Shown here piece by piece: positions 18,160 to 26,514 of a stretch of DNA of 64,000 bases (position 1 is its first letter; each line of letters begins with the position of its first letter). Location: positions 744,001 through 808,000 of the forward strand of contig NZ_CP154262.1 in assembly GCF_039529835.1 (NCBI RefSeq), given 5' to 3'. Position numbers and translations under genes: made by a program. The stretch comes from Arthrobacter sp. TMP15 (lineage in GTDB: Bacteria > Actinomycetota > Actinomycetes > Actinomycetales > Micrococcaceae). Under the pieces are notes generated by a model that did not search any database, had not been told where the DNA came from, and saw nothing but the letters and a program-made list of their open reading frames with translations.

Positions 18160-18990
18160 ATGATGCATCACCTTCTGCGCCTGGATGATTGGACCCCTTC
18201 AAACCTGCATGAACTGTTCTACGTGGCTAGAGAATTCGAACAGGGGTGCGGGCCACGCGTAAAAGGCAGCGCCGTGCTCTTCTTTCCGTCGTCCAGTCTT
18301 CGCACGCGGGTATCGTTCGAGCGCGGGGCCTTGCTGATGGGGCTACAACCTATAACTCTCCCGCCCGAAACGCTCGACAAGCCGGAGGCACTGGTCGATG
18401 TAGCGGGCTATCTTGGGCAGTGGGCGGATATAGTGGTCGCCCGTCATCCCAGCATCGCGCTTCTTGAGGAGATCGCTGCGGCGAACGTCCTTCCGGTGGT
18501 GAACGCCATGACCGATGTGAACCACCCATGCGAGGTCTTGTCCGACTTGTATACTCTCTCCGTGACCAGCGATCCATTGGAGCTGCGCTACCTTTTCGTG
18601 GGGGCCGATGGGAACATCTCTCGGGCGTGGCAGGAAGCTGCACGTGCCTTTGGGCTCGACCTGGTCCAGTGTTGCCCGCCCGAGTTGTCCAGCCCGGGTG
18701 CTGCGTGGAATGGCGACCTCAGGGACGCTTCAAGCCGCGCTGACGTGATCATTACCGACGGCCCTGGCAAACACGCAGAAGCCCTTGCCCCCTATCAGGT
18801 GACAGCCGAGGTGTTGCATTGGGCACCCGATGGGGTCCGGCTGGCTCCTTGCCCGCCATTCGTGCGTGGGCGAGAAGTCTCCGCCGATGCAATCGCTAGC
18901 GCGTCCTTCGTCGGTCACGGATTCAAGTCGGCCTTGCTGCCGGTACAACAGGCCATCATGTCAATGCTTCTAGACTCGGCTCGTAAATAA
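18160..18990 (+). CDS. Divergent aspartate/ornithine carbamoyltransferase-family protein
   Basis: A 276-residue protein with the two-domain carbamoyltransferase fold. SSSLRTRVSFE (about residues 44-54) is the carbamoyl-phosphate loop, and NHPCEVLSDL (about 121-130) stands for the HPxQ motif, with Glu in place of Gln. The HCLP segment that binds ornithine is replaced by APCPPFVRG, and the protein is shorter than ArgF or PyrB. It is an orphan among unrelated accessory genes, so arginine or pyrimidine synthesis is unlikely; a specialised carbamoylation of another amine or hydroxyl group is possible. The start ATG has a weak ribosome site. A spacer element follows five bases after its stop. Confidence 0.75.
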   Translation: MMHHLLRLDDWTPSNLHELFYVAREFEQGCGPRVKGSAVLFFPSSSLRTRVSFERGALLMGLQPITLPPETLDKPEALVDVAGYLGQWADIVVARHPSIALLEEIAAANVLPVVNAMTDVNHPCEVLSDLYTLSVTSDPLELRYLFVGADGNISRAWQEAARAFGLDLVQCCPPELSSPGAAWNGDLRDASSRADVIITDGPGKHAEALAPYQVTAEVLHWAPDGVRLAPCPPFVRGREVSADAIASASFVGHGFKSALLPVQQAIMSMLLDSARK

Positions 18991-18995
18991 CCGTT

Positions 18996-19013
18996 CAAGG
19001 TTCGGCTTGCGAG
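18996..19013 (+). repeat. Accessory-region spacer element, short copy
   Basis: CAAGGTTCGGCTTGCGAG, five bases after the stop codon of the carbamoyltransferase-like gene and on its strand. Compare 22403, 27113 and 41274. Confidence 0.55.
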
Positions 19014-19045
19014 TTGCTAGCTTGTGCGTGGAGTGTCGCTGCACT

Positions 19046-19462
19046 TCAGTCGACGCGCGTGGCTACACGGTCGCAGAGCGTGACCCACTCACCCTCGGGT
19101 TTGAACTCCCAGTGGTGAGTTTGAGTACGACTGTCGTCGCTGAATGTGATCGTTGCTCGTGCCTGTTCGCCGGTGAAGTGCCACGTGTCCCCGTCAACGT
19201 CTACCTGATAATTGTTTGCGAATCCGCCATTGTCTATGGTCCACGAGAAATAGCAGCCTCGCTTGGGATCCCAGCCCAGGAAGCTCATCGTGTCAAACGG
19301 TCCATTGGCATGCTCATCTTGCACTATAAAAAACCCGCCCGAATACCAGTGAGCGGAGTGAACGCTACGCCACGGTCCACCTTGCCTGTCGGTTCCAAAT
19401 GCCGTGCCCTCTGCAGTCCAGTCGCCGAGAAAAGCTGTCAGCCTCATGTGCTCATTCGTCAT
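19046..19462 (-). CDS. DUF1579-like lipocalin-fold protein
   Basis: A 138-residue soluble protein. The opening LTAFLGDWTAEGTAFG and the later GWDPKRGCYFSWTIDNGG, HHWEFKPEGEWVTL are the pattern of DUF1579 and related calycin-fold proteins of unknown ligand. No signal peptide. The ribosome site at the ATG is poor; a second Met at codon 6 is an alternative. It is on the minus strand, tail-to-tail with the carbamoyltransferase-like gene. Confidence 0.65.
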   Translation of the reverse strand: MTNEHMRLTAFLGDWTAEGTAFGTDRQGGPWRSVHSAHWYSGGFFIVQDEHANGPFDTMSFLGWDPKRGCYFSWTIDNGGFANNYQVDVDGDTWHFTGEQARATITFSDDSRTQTHHWEFKPEGEWVTLCDRVATRVD

Positions 19463-19704
19463 GAGGAGACTCTGGCATATCGACAGGTCCTTCGTCTAGG
19501 ACTCGATGCGGTGGGCGGACATTTCGTACAATTTGTCCGTTTAGGGTTGCCTAATACGGATCGGTCAGACCTTGACCTTGGTGTGTTCGCCCAGCAAGAT
19601 CGGACAACCGCACTTCGGGATGTCAGCCCCCAATGCGACAAGGTCCTGGAGTTTGTTTCACATGAGGTCTGGCCGTTTGAAGGCGTATCTAAATTAGCTA
19701 TCAG

Positions 19705-20238
19705 TTATCCTTCGGGCGAGGAGGCGTAAGCTAGCGCTTCGACCAGCTGCGGGGCAATAACGTCACGGCATACGTTCTCTATGCCGCGATTATTCCATGA
19801 AATCTCTATGCTGAAAGTTTGAAGATTCGCGACCGGAACGGGGTATATAAGGAGAAAGAACCCTTCCCAGATACCCGCGGTAGGCATATAACTCCACCCG
19901 CCTGAAGATAGAGGCCCTGGACCCCATTTTTCGAGGAACTCAGTATCATCTTGATACTCGGTGTCGCCCACCAGTTGCCAGCGACACCGCACTGTAAGTG
20001 AATCTGGATCTGGGGTCTCGTGCGGCATATTAAACGGCCGGCCAGCGGATAACGTAGCGCCTTGCGCCATAAAATCTTTATCCACTCTGATGGCTGCGTT
20101 CATCACGAAGCTCACTTCGTCGTTCGTTGCCGCTAGTCCTCTGAGGCTTATCACCACGTCGGCAGTGTCGACCATTATTGGATCTGATACCGAGACGGGG
20201 TATGGAATCCGGATTCTTGGGTGTTCGGAGACTTCCAT
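19705..20238 (-). CDS. Hypothetical protein
   Basis: A 177-residue soluble protein with no family that I know. It contains DTADVVISLRGLAATNDEVSF, a beta-rich middle and a hydrophobic strand EGFFLLIYPVPVANLQTFSI, then a short helical end; it could be an immunoglobulin-like beta protein. I start at the Met with AAGGA ten bases upstream (20238) rather than the first Met at 20271. The 240 bases between it and the next minus-strand gene hold only fragments of frames. Confidence 0.5.
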   Translation of the reverse strand: MEVSEHPRIRIPYPVSVSDPIMVDTADVVISLRGLAATNDEVSFVMNAAIRVDKDFMAQGATLSAGRPFNMPHETPDPDSLTVRCRWQLVGDTEYQDDTEFLEKWGPGPLSSGGWSYMPTAGIWEGFFLLIYPVPVANLQTFSIEISWNNRGIENVCRDVIAPQLVEALAYASSPEG

Positions 20239-20448
20239 AGACGAGAGATCCTTAGATCGTTGATGGGGCATCGGAGATATCGAGCCGATGTCGAAATTAG
20301 TCTCAACACTAACGTCACCCCTCTGCGTCCGGGTGCCACAATTCGTCCGAGAAATTTTGCCAAGTGACTTAGCGCCATCGACACCACATTAGAAGCCACT
20401 ATTGATGCCTCCGACGCAACTGACCAAAATCGTAATTCAGGATCCCCT

Positions 20449-20466
20449 CAGGGTTCGAGATACGGG
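20449..20466 (+). repeat. Accessory-region spacer element, variant copy
   Basis: CAGGGTTCGAGATACGGG, related to CAAGGTTCGGCTTACGGG. It lies 50 bases before the acetyltransferase at 20516. No plus-strand gene precedes it directly, so the preceding cargo may have been lost or inverted. Confidence 0.4.
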
Positions 20467-20515
20467 CCGGCATCAGCCCCGTGACCAGCACAGTCCGACG
20501 ACATATGCTCGAACC

Positions 20516-21070
20516 ATGGATGACATCATGCGAGTGCGACGGCATATCGACCTCTCGACAGAGGAACTTGATGCGCTGGAGAAGCTTTTCGATAGCGAAT
20601 ACCGGAGCGAGTTCGGCGTATGGAACCCGGATGCACCCTACGGCTATTCGCCCGCAGACACTCACGTGCTGGCGTTTCGCGGTCAAACACTGGCTGCACA
20701 CGTCGGGTTCCAGCGCCGCTCGATCTCAGTAGGCACCCATGAAGTCATCGTGGCCGGTACGGGAGGTGTCTTGGTCGATGAGCGCTCACGCGGTACTGGT
20801 CTCGGTGCACGAGCGATGCGGCTCGCTCAAGAAGTGATGCGAGATGAAGCCGGTGTCGATTTTGGCTTTCTCGGGTGCCGAGAAGAAGTCGTGCCGTTTT
20901 ACGAGTCGGCGGGGTGGGTTCAGATCCACGCCTCGGAACGGTGTTTATCCCGCCTCGACCAGAGGTCAGTCATCGTGTCCGAGGGCGGACCGAACCTCAT
21001 CTGTTCCGCCAACCATCACGCGAGTCAGTGCCCGCAAGGTGATATCGATCTTCGGGGTACACCCTGGTGA
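20516..21070 (+). CDS. GNAT acetyltransferase resembling aminoglycoside 2'-N-acetyltransferases
   Basis: A 184-residue acetyltransferase. TLAAHVGFQRRSISVGTHEV followed by GTGGVLVDERSRGTGLGARAM matches the core of AAC(2')-I enzymes (strand 4 and acetyl-CoA loop), and the C-terminal QGDIDLRGTPW resembles the AAC(2')/NodA-type end. AAC(2') enzymes inactivate gentamicin-type drugs and are chromosomal in mycobacteria. Sequence identity is clearly distant, so drug activity is a hypothesis. I start at the ATG at 20516, since the upstream frame lacks protein-like character. Confidence 0.7.
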   Translation: MDDIMRVRRHIDLSTEELDALEKLFDSEYRSEFGVWNPDAPYGYSPADTHVLAFRGQTLAAHVGFQRRSISVGTHEVIVAGTGGVLVDERSRGTGLGARAMRLAQEVMRDEAGVDFGFLGCREEVVPFYESAGWVQIHASERCLSRLDQRSVIVSEGGPNLICSANHHASQCPQGDIDLRGTPW

Positions 21071-21161
21071 TCGAACCATCCCGTAGAGCGTTCCTCGAAT
21101 GGATACCCTGAAGTGATCAGGACTATTCTTTGTCCGGCGGGTAGTGATGGAGGATAGGTGC

Positions 21162-21719
21162 ATGGTCAGCGCGGTGAAGGATGAAGGTTGCGTGATTCGA
21201 GTTGGGGGCCGATCGCGAGGTGATGTCATGCAATTGCTACACAGCGCAAATTTCTTGCTCAATGTCCACGCCGAGACGCTGCTTGCTCACCCCGCCTTCG
21301 ACGCACTAGAGAGTCGAAGCTTACGAATCGTGGAAAGAACGGTAGAGGAGCTTGGCTTCGAGAGCGGGGCTACTTGGTCACGGGTCTTCGCCGCTGCGAA
21401 GAACCAAGGCCTCGAACTTTGCCCCTTAGTGACGGGCCCCTACCTCCGATTGGCGATGATGGAGCAGGCGGACGCGCCGGACTCCGTCTTGTCTGCAGGC
21501 CGCGCCCCGACTGGAGCAATCCACGTCGCTTCCGAGCCGCCGAGCGGGGACGTGGAGTATCCGAAGGGGTTCTACATCCGTGTCGTGGGCGGGCGGGCGT
21601 GGCTCAGGGGTTACCGGTGCGATGACACGTATGAGTGTCCGCCAGAACAGCGGTTCGCATTCGTACTGCCAGCTGCCCGACAAAGCGCGAGCTCATTCTC
21701 GGGCCACAGGAAGGGGTAG
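21162..21719 (+). CDS. Conserved protein of unknown function, accessory-region type
   Basis: A 185-residue protein. The series LLNVHAETLLAHPAF, TVEELGFESGATW, LELCPLVTGPYLRL and YPKGFYIRVVGGRAWLRGYRCD is a pattern I know from conserved actinobacterial and proteobacterial proteins often named helicase without evidence. I can give no activity. Start is the ATG at 21162 with GGAGG eight bases upstream, in preference to the GTG at 21144. It is in line with the acetyltransferase upstream. Confidence 0.6.
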   Translation: MVSAVKDEGCVIRVGGRSRGDVMQLLHSANFLLNVHAETLLAHPAFDALESRSLRIVERTVEELGFESGATWSRVFAAAKNQGLELCPLVTGPYLRLAMMEQADAPDSVLSAGRAPTGAIHVASEPPSGDVEYPKGFYIRVVGGRAWLRGYRCDDTYECPPEQRFAFVLPAARQSASSFSGHRKG

Positions 21720-21894
21720 CGATCCCGATGCTGCTTCGCGTTACGGTGGTGGTTCCACAGCGGACAGCAGCACCGATCTCGCCGCCACAGTTGAATTGGG
21801 TGGTTCAACTTCCCGGAGCTGGACCGTCATATGGGACATCCTGACAAGGACGAATCGAACTTGGTTTGGTGACGATCAAAGATACGCTGGCCAC

Positions 21895-22392
21895 ATGGTC
21901 TACAACACTCATCAGCGCGAAATTGCAGCCCCTGCTAGTGAAGTAGGGTCCCTCATTGACTCGCTTGCGAGTAAGAATGATCGGCTGTGGCCCCGAAGCG
22001 AGTGGCCAGCAATGCGCTTGAATGGACCGCTTGGCGTGGGCGCAGCGGGAGGACATGGGCCAGTGCGCTACGTTGTGTCTGTATTCGAGCCCGGCAGGCG
22101 GATCGAATTTCAGTTCACCGGCCCATCGGGTTTCAATGGGCACCACGGTTTCACTGCAACCAGCCTTACGGACAATTCAACGCTACTCCGGCACGAGCTT
22201 TCCGTGTCGCCGAGCGGAGCGGCGAAACTCACCTGGCCAATCTTCTTCAGACCTATGCACGATGCTCTTATCGAAGAAAGTCTTGATCGCGCAGAAAACG
22301 AATTTAGTTCCTCACCAGATGCTGCACACCGCCGGTCGCTGTGGACGAAGATACTTAGGGCACCATTCTCCGCACGGATGACCCGCAAGTAG
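21895..22392 (+). CDS. SRPBCC-family (START-like) protein
   Basis: A 165-residue protein of the SRPBCC fold, a cavity-forming barrel that binds lipids or other small hydrophobic ligands. The opening NTHQREIAAPASEVGSLIDS and the middle VGAAGGHGPVRYVVSVFEPG are typical. The frame is open further upstream, but that part is low-complexity and not protein-like, so I start at the ATG at 21895; the ribosome site is weak. A decayed paralogue lies at 43667-44085. A spacer element follows ten bases after the stop. Confidence 0.7.
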   Translation: MVYNTHQREIAAPASEVGSLIDSLASKNDRLWPRSEWPAMRLNGPLGVGAAGGHGPVRYVVSVFEPGRRIEFQFTGPSGFNGHHGFTATSLTDNSTLLRHELSVSPSGAAKLTWPIFFRPMHDALIEESLDRAENEFSSSPDAAHRRSLWTKILRAPFSARMTRK

Positions 22393-22402
22393 CAAGCCCA
22401 GT

Positions 22403-22440
22403 AGAGGTTCGGCTTACGGGGGCGCTTTGCCACCAATAGA
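22403..22440 (+). repeat. Accessory-region spacer element copy
   Basis: AGAGGTTCGGCTTACGGG (22403-22420) directly 3' of the SRPBCC gene. About 25 bases after it, TTGCCGA pairs with TCGGTAA (one G-T pair), in the place where long copies have their second hairpin. Confidence 0.55.
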
Positions 22441-22485
22441 GTGTTGCCGAGCTCAGAATCGGTAACGATCAGTGAGAATAGGGCC

Positions 22486-23095
22486 ATGCCATACGCCAAC
22501 GACATCGTGACGTTTCACGAACCACCTGTCCCCGAAGGGCAATCACCCTATTCTTGGCGCCGGGGCGTCACTGACTTTCGACATAGTCGACTGGCGTGAT
22601 GAATGGCCCGGGCAATTCCAATTGCTCGCTAAACAGATCAAGGATGCTCTGGGCTGGCGCGCGCTGGTCATCGAACATGTTGGCTCAACCTCCGTTCCAG
22701 GCCTCCCCGCCAAACCGATTATCGACATTGACCTGATCGTCGCCGACCCCAACGATGAGGCGTCATACGTTCCAGCACTTGAACGTGCCGGTTTCGAACT
22801 ACGGGTTCGGGAACCTTGGTGGTTTGGACATCGCGTCCTGCGCCACTTGGAGCCGCCTTGCAATCTGCACCTCTTTGGCTACGACAGTCCCGAGGTAATT
22901 AAGCATCGAATCTTCCGCGACTGGCTTCGCGCCAATCCTGACGATCGTGTTCTCTATTCAGATACCAAGCGCGAGGCGGCAGCTTTGTCTCAGGACGCCG
23001 GCGAACATTCCATGCAGTACAACGCCCGCAAGGAACTCGTCATTAGGGAGATTTACCGTAAAGCGTTCATCGCCACAGGTGTACTCAAAGCCTAG
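22486..23095 (+). pseudogene. GrpB-family nucleotidyltransferase-like gene with a frameshift
   Basis: From ATG 22486 the frame encodes a normal GrpB N-terminus (PYANDIVTFHEPPVPEGQSP, then YSW) and then breaks. The rest is in the next frame from about 22568 (LTFDIVDWRDEWPGQF) to 23095, with the family core EHVGSTSVPGLPAKPIIDID and HLHLF-like CNLHLFGYD. Removing one G from the GGGG run at 22562-22565 joins both parts into one ORF of about 202 codons. Either a real one-base insertion inactivated the gene or the run was misread in sequencing. The GrpB family belongs to the nucleotidyltransferase superfamily; its substrate is unknown. Confidence 0.8.
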
Positions 23096-24299
23096 GAACG
23101 ACAGAAAGGGGCGCACCGTTCCACAGACTGTTCCCGCTACGTACAGGCTCTGGGTGACATCCATTGGCAAGGTATGGTGATGACCGCTTGGACCTGCCTT
23201 ACGATTTATGCCTTTTCTGCGGCGACCCCATTTTGTGCCGGCCAGCAGACCCGAAAGATCGGGGCGGACAAGGAGTGCATAAAAATGCTCTCAACTTGCC
23301 CGCCCCATGTTACTGGTGTTGCTCTGGCCCTCTCAAGCTGTCCGAGAACCAGGTGTTACTGATGTTGCTGTGTCCGCCTCCTCCTGCTTGACGGTCCGGT
23401 ACTGCTGGTGCTGCCCTGGCCGCCTCAAGCTGTCGACGACTAGGAATTACTGGTACTGCTTGTGTTGCTCTGGCCGTCTCAAGCTGTCGACAACCGGATG
23501 TTACTGCAACGGTGCTTCCCCCTCTAGAAAAGCAACTACAACCACTGTGGGCGGGGGAACTTCCGTTCTCTTTTTCTTACGAGAAAAAATATAGCCACTC
23601 TCTGAAATCTCGTCAAGTCGACTTTGGGAGGTCTGAGTTAAGTCGCCTCTAGGGTTGGCACGGGACCTACCTGATGGCTCGCAATCGCTCAGCAGTAAGT
23701 GATCGAAGTCCTCTGCCTTGACGATTGCTCCCGGCCCCTTCCTCATGTCTGAGCTGCTAGTAGCTCCGGCCCTTACGCAGGATTTTCACGGCCCCGGTTC
23801 TCCTGCACGACTTGCGTGCCCTGGATGTCTTTCCGGAGACTTTAGCGACTACCGCCCTGGGCGGGGTTCCTTAGCCTTGGTCGGCACTTAACCGCGCTTG
23901 TAACAGCATCCTCGATGGCCACGCCGTGAAGACAGGCAGCCAGCCCTTCGCCTCGCTAGACCAGGTCGTATTTGAGGCCAGTCTCATCACGCAGTGCTTC
24001 GCATCAGTCCGTTTTCTTCGCCCGCGTACTGCTAGCAGCTCTGGTCTCCCGGACGGCTTCAACCAGCACCTGGGTTGACCGACCCGTTACCACCTCTCCC
24101 GCAAAGCGTTCCTGCTTCGGGGATTGTGGGCTTTTCCGAATCCAGAGGACGGGGACGCTGGCAAAGCACACCTACCCCCGCTTTGGGACGGGTCAGGTAC
24201 CTCCAACTTTGTTTGAGGCAAATGGCTAAAATGAGCTGAATCACGGCTTGATGTTGGCGCGGTTCTGGCAACATTGAGTGTAAGAAATGGGCTTGGATA
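23096..24299. other. Long region with no credible gene
   Basis: About 1.2 kb. It holds the tandem repeat at 23308-23498. Short frames on both strands have no ribosome sites and unnatural composition (many Cys, Ser and Arg). A fragment around 23190-23330 reads LPYDLCLFCGDPI..., which may be a relic of a zinc-binding protein. A short similar pair, CTGCTAGTAGCTCCGG near 23755 and CTGCTAGCAGCTCTGG near 24028, hints at older duplications. I see nothing functional. Confidence 0.45.
23308..23498 (+). repeat. Tandem repeat, four units of 46 bp (last 53)
   Basis: Units start at 23308, 23354, 23400 and 23446, each with the outline TGTTACTGGTGTTGCTCTGG, CCGCCTCAAGCTGTC and a GAC-rich end. The last unit has seven extra bases. 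The first seven bases of a fifth unit follow. The period is not a multiple of three, so it is not a protein repeat. Function unknown. Confidence 0.8.
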
Positions 24300-24875
24300 T
24301 TGGCAATCCGCCACGGAAAGTTTGGTCGAGACATGCGGGAATGGCTCGGGCAGCACCGGAAGGTCATCATTCCGCTGCTCTTAGTCGTGATGGCTTTGGT
24401 ATCACTTCTCGCCTACAGGACAAGTGGAAACACTTGGTCCTTTGGGCTATTTTCAACCCTGTTCAATCTAGTGTGGTGGGGCGGGCTCTATTTCCTGTAT
24501 GCGAGGGAAGCCAGGAAACGGAAGCGCTCTTTAGAGCAGCGAGGCATCTTCGTCTACCTAAGATATCCGGGTTCCCGCCCGGGGTCGTTGCAGGACGTGT
24601 GGGCCGGCGGAACGGCAGCCTGTTACCCACATCAAATTCTGTTCCAAGAGGTCATGTCCGGGTCAGAAGTTCCTCTGGGAAAGCCGACAACATTGGACGT
24701 CGTCAGTGTCCCCGATCTTCCAGAGCCAGTCGCTGGTGGCAAGGCGGGCCACCTGCCACCAGGACTGATGGTACTGACTCTGGCACTGTCCCATGGCGCC
24801 GTGGAGATCGCTGCTGAACCTATAGCTCTAGAAAAGCTGAAACAACAAGTGTTTCATGGTGGCCCCCTAGCCTGA
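24300..24875 (+). CDS. Membrane-anchored protein, possibly DUF2550-like
   Basis: A 191-residue protein with a basic N-terminus, two membrane segments (residues about 22-40 and 48-68) and a cytoplasmic C-terminal domain. The layout RGIFVYLRYPGSRPGSLQDVW, GGTAACYPHQILFQEV and the late GAVEIAAEPIALEKLKQQV resembles actinobacterial DUF2550 proteins, which have a PH-like fold. The match is by pattern only. The gene follows the repeat region and precedes the attenuator of the next gene by about 270 bases. Confidence 0.5.
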   Translation: MAIRHGKFGRDMREWLGQHRKVIIPLLLVVMALVSLLAYRTSGNTWSFGLFSTLFNLVWWGGLYFLYAREARKRKRSLEQRGIFVYLRYPGSRPGSLQDVWAGGTAACYPHQILFQEVMSGSEVPLGKPTTLDVVSVPDLPEPVAGGKAGHLPPGLMVLTLALSHGAVEIAAEPIALEKLKQQVFHGGPLA

Positions 24876-25150
24876 TTCTGGCCTGGACAGATGTGAAGCA
24901 CAACGGAGCGGCAGCCTCCGAGGAGGACCTAACACAGCGTCCCGCAGGAGGGTCCCCTCCGGGCGGGGAGCGAGTGGTTCGATCTCCTCGGTTCGTATTC
25001 ACGACTATCGCGTCCTGCAAGGGTTTCCCTTGCCTGCGTGGCGGCCGTTGAAGAATCTGGCTTTGGTCAGCCCGGAGTGCCGCCATCGCTGTAGCCGTTG
25101 ACACCACGGACCAGTTGTCACTGGAGTCACATGTCTCAAGTGCTACCGGG

Positions 25151-25261
25151 AAGGAGGCCCAGCGTGATCACCACAACCATGGGCGCCTCCTCCCATGAAC
25201 TCACCCGGGCACGATAGGGCCTGGATCGTTCACCGGGCGAGTCGCCTCCTGAACCGGAGGC
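25151..25261 (+). promoter_or_regulatory. Translational attenuator candidate ahead of the acetyltransferase gene
   Basis: Four segments alternate: GGAGGC at 25153-25158 (ribosome site of the leader ORF), GCCTCC at 25185-25190 (inside the leader ORF), GCCTCC at 25244-25249, and GGAGGC at 25256-25261 (ribosome site of the acetyltransferase gene, eight bases before its ATG). Segments 1:2 and 3:4 can pair exactly. The 3:4 hairpin would hide the downstream ribosome site. A ribosome on the leader would disturb pairing 1:2, free a GCCTCC or GGAGGC segment and so alter access to the gene. A TTGACA at 25098-25103 is a possible -35 box. Structure is seen; regulation is inferred from erm/cat-type attenuators. 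Confidence 0.55.
25164..25217 (+). CDS. Leader peptide, 17 residues
   Basis: GTG start six bases after the strong site AAGGAGG (25151-25157), then MITTTMGASSHELTRAR and TAG. It ends 51 bases before the acetyltransferase ATG. The perfect ribosome site for so short a frame, and its place ahead of a ribosome-site-hiding hairpin, are what suggest a regulatory leader peptide. The peptide does not match a leader that I know. Confidence 0.55.
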   Translation: MITTTMGASSHELTRAR

Positions 25262-25268
25262 TTCCTTC

Positions 25269-26225
25269 ATGTTTCGACCTGCATCAATTTCTGACCTCGA
25301 TCTTCTGCTTTCTGCGCGCGCCGAGGACCCCGTAGGGATCATCGACGTGGAGCGCTACCGCCGCGAACTCGAACTCCATCAATATCGGCCCGAATGGAGC
25401 TGGCTACACGAAATCAACGGGCGGCTCATAGCGCGCGCCTTGTGGTGGGGACAACCCCACTCTGATTATCCCGTCTCGCTGGATTGCCTCTGGGTAGACC
25501 CGTCAATCACTGACCCGGGCATCATCGCGGGCCGCCTCGTCGAGGCCGGGCACCACGCGTTGCGCGCGAGCGGCATCGATCGCCTTCCCGATCTGAATAT
25601 GGATGTCCCTCAAAACTGGCACGACGACCCGCGTGCCGTCGCAGCAGTCAAGTGGCGCCAAGACGCCGTCGTGTCCGCTGGGCTGACTGAGACCATTGAA
25701 AGGCTCAGCTATGCCTGGACGGGGAACAAACCCACACCTAAGCGCAGCGACAGGCTGACCTTCACCCCTGCTGATGATCGGGTGTTCCTTGAGATCTTCA
25801 GCGAGGCCGCCCAAGGAAGCCTGGACATACACACACAGGCAGACTTGGCAGAGCTTGGACCGGACGTTCAAGCAGCGGACGATCTCGATTTCTACCTGGG
25901 GCTTCCCGGTGATCGACAGATGTGGCGAATCGCCCAGAATCTGAAGGGAGATCGCGTTGGGTTCATCATTCCTTCCCGGAGTGCCTATAACGCGAGCGTG
26001 AGCTATCTCGGAGTAGTCCCAGAGCATCGTGGACATGGTTTCGTCGATGACCTCCTTGCGGAAATCACGATCATGCACCGGGACAACGGTGCACCCAGCA
26101 TCACGGGTACGACTGACACGACCAACGCTCCGATGGCGGCGGCTTTTCGCCGCGCCGGATATGACGTGACCGCGGTCCGCATAGTCTTTGGGCCCCATCC
26201 CGCCAATATTCTTGGCACAGCATGA
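25269..26225 (+). CDS. GNAT-family acetyltransferase with two tandem GNAT-like halves
   Basis: A 318-residue protein. The C-terminal half carries a normal GNAT core: SYLGVVPEHRGHGFVDDLLA (acetyl-CoA loop) and ITGTTDTTNAPMAAAFRRAGY. The N-terminal half has the same general outline (LHEINGRLIARALWWGQ, LDCLWVDPSITDPGIIAGRL) without a canonical loop, as in two-domain members such as mycothiol synthase-like enzymes. Substrate unknown. Its ribosome site lies in a hairpin behind a leader ORF, an arrangement known from genes induced by ribosome-targeting antibiotics; that makes a resistance role worth testing. A long spacer element follows 38 bases after the stop. Confidence 0.8.
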   Translation: MFRPASISDLDLLLSARAEDPVGIIDVERYRRELELHQYRPEWSWLHEINGRLIARALWWGQPHSDYPVSLDCLWVDPSITDPGIIAGRLVEAGHHALRASGIDRLPDLNMDVPQNWHDDPRAVAAVKWRQDAVVSAGLTETIERLSYAWTGNKPTPKRSDRLTFTPADDRVFLEIFSEAAQGSLDIHTQADLAELGPDVQAADDLDFYLGLPGDRQMWRIAQNLKGDRVGFIIPSRSAYNASVSYLGVVPEHRGHGFVDDLLAEITIMHRDNGAPSITGTTDTTNAPMAAAFRRAGYDVTAVRIVFGPHPANILGTA

Positions 26226-26263
26226 TGTGGATCGGTCAACGCGACCGGAGTGCACCGATAGAG

Positions 26264-26372
26264 GGTCCCCAGCGGAACATGACGAGCTGACGTGAGTGCA
26301 AACTGAGTTTGTTTCTTAATCGCACCTCCGACCGAGCGGCTTACGGGACACTCCGAATATTCCTAGGTGCGA
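26264..26372 (+). repeat. Accessory-region spacer element, long copy
   Basis: Starts with GGTCCCCAGCGGAAC (26264-26278), the first hairpin. Then TCGCACCT (26320-26327) pairs perfectly with AGGTGCGA (26365-26372) around the core CGGCTTACGGGAC (26337-26349). The arms differ completely from those of the copy at 11583, yet they are complementary, which points to a conserved structure. Confidence 0.7.
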
Positions 26373-26514
26373 CAGCCCTAAGGACAGTGCCAGCGTCATT
26401 TTCATCTTGTTTGGCTCCCGCATGTGCAGCGACTTGGAATTACCCACCATGTACTAATGCCAGTCGGTTAGCAGATTAGGATTGAAAATCAGCAATCAAC
26501 TTGACAGGTGAACG

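Noticed and set aside
19463-19704. Plus-strand frame running to 19729 and small minus-strand frames with Cys motifs
   Set aside because: The frames are antisense to real genes at their ends or very short; sense changes from frame to frame, so at most this is a decayed gene.
23308-23498. CRISPR array
   Set aside because: The units are tandem without unique spacers, diverge strongly, and no cas genes are present.
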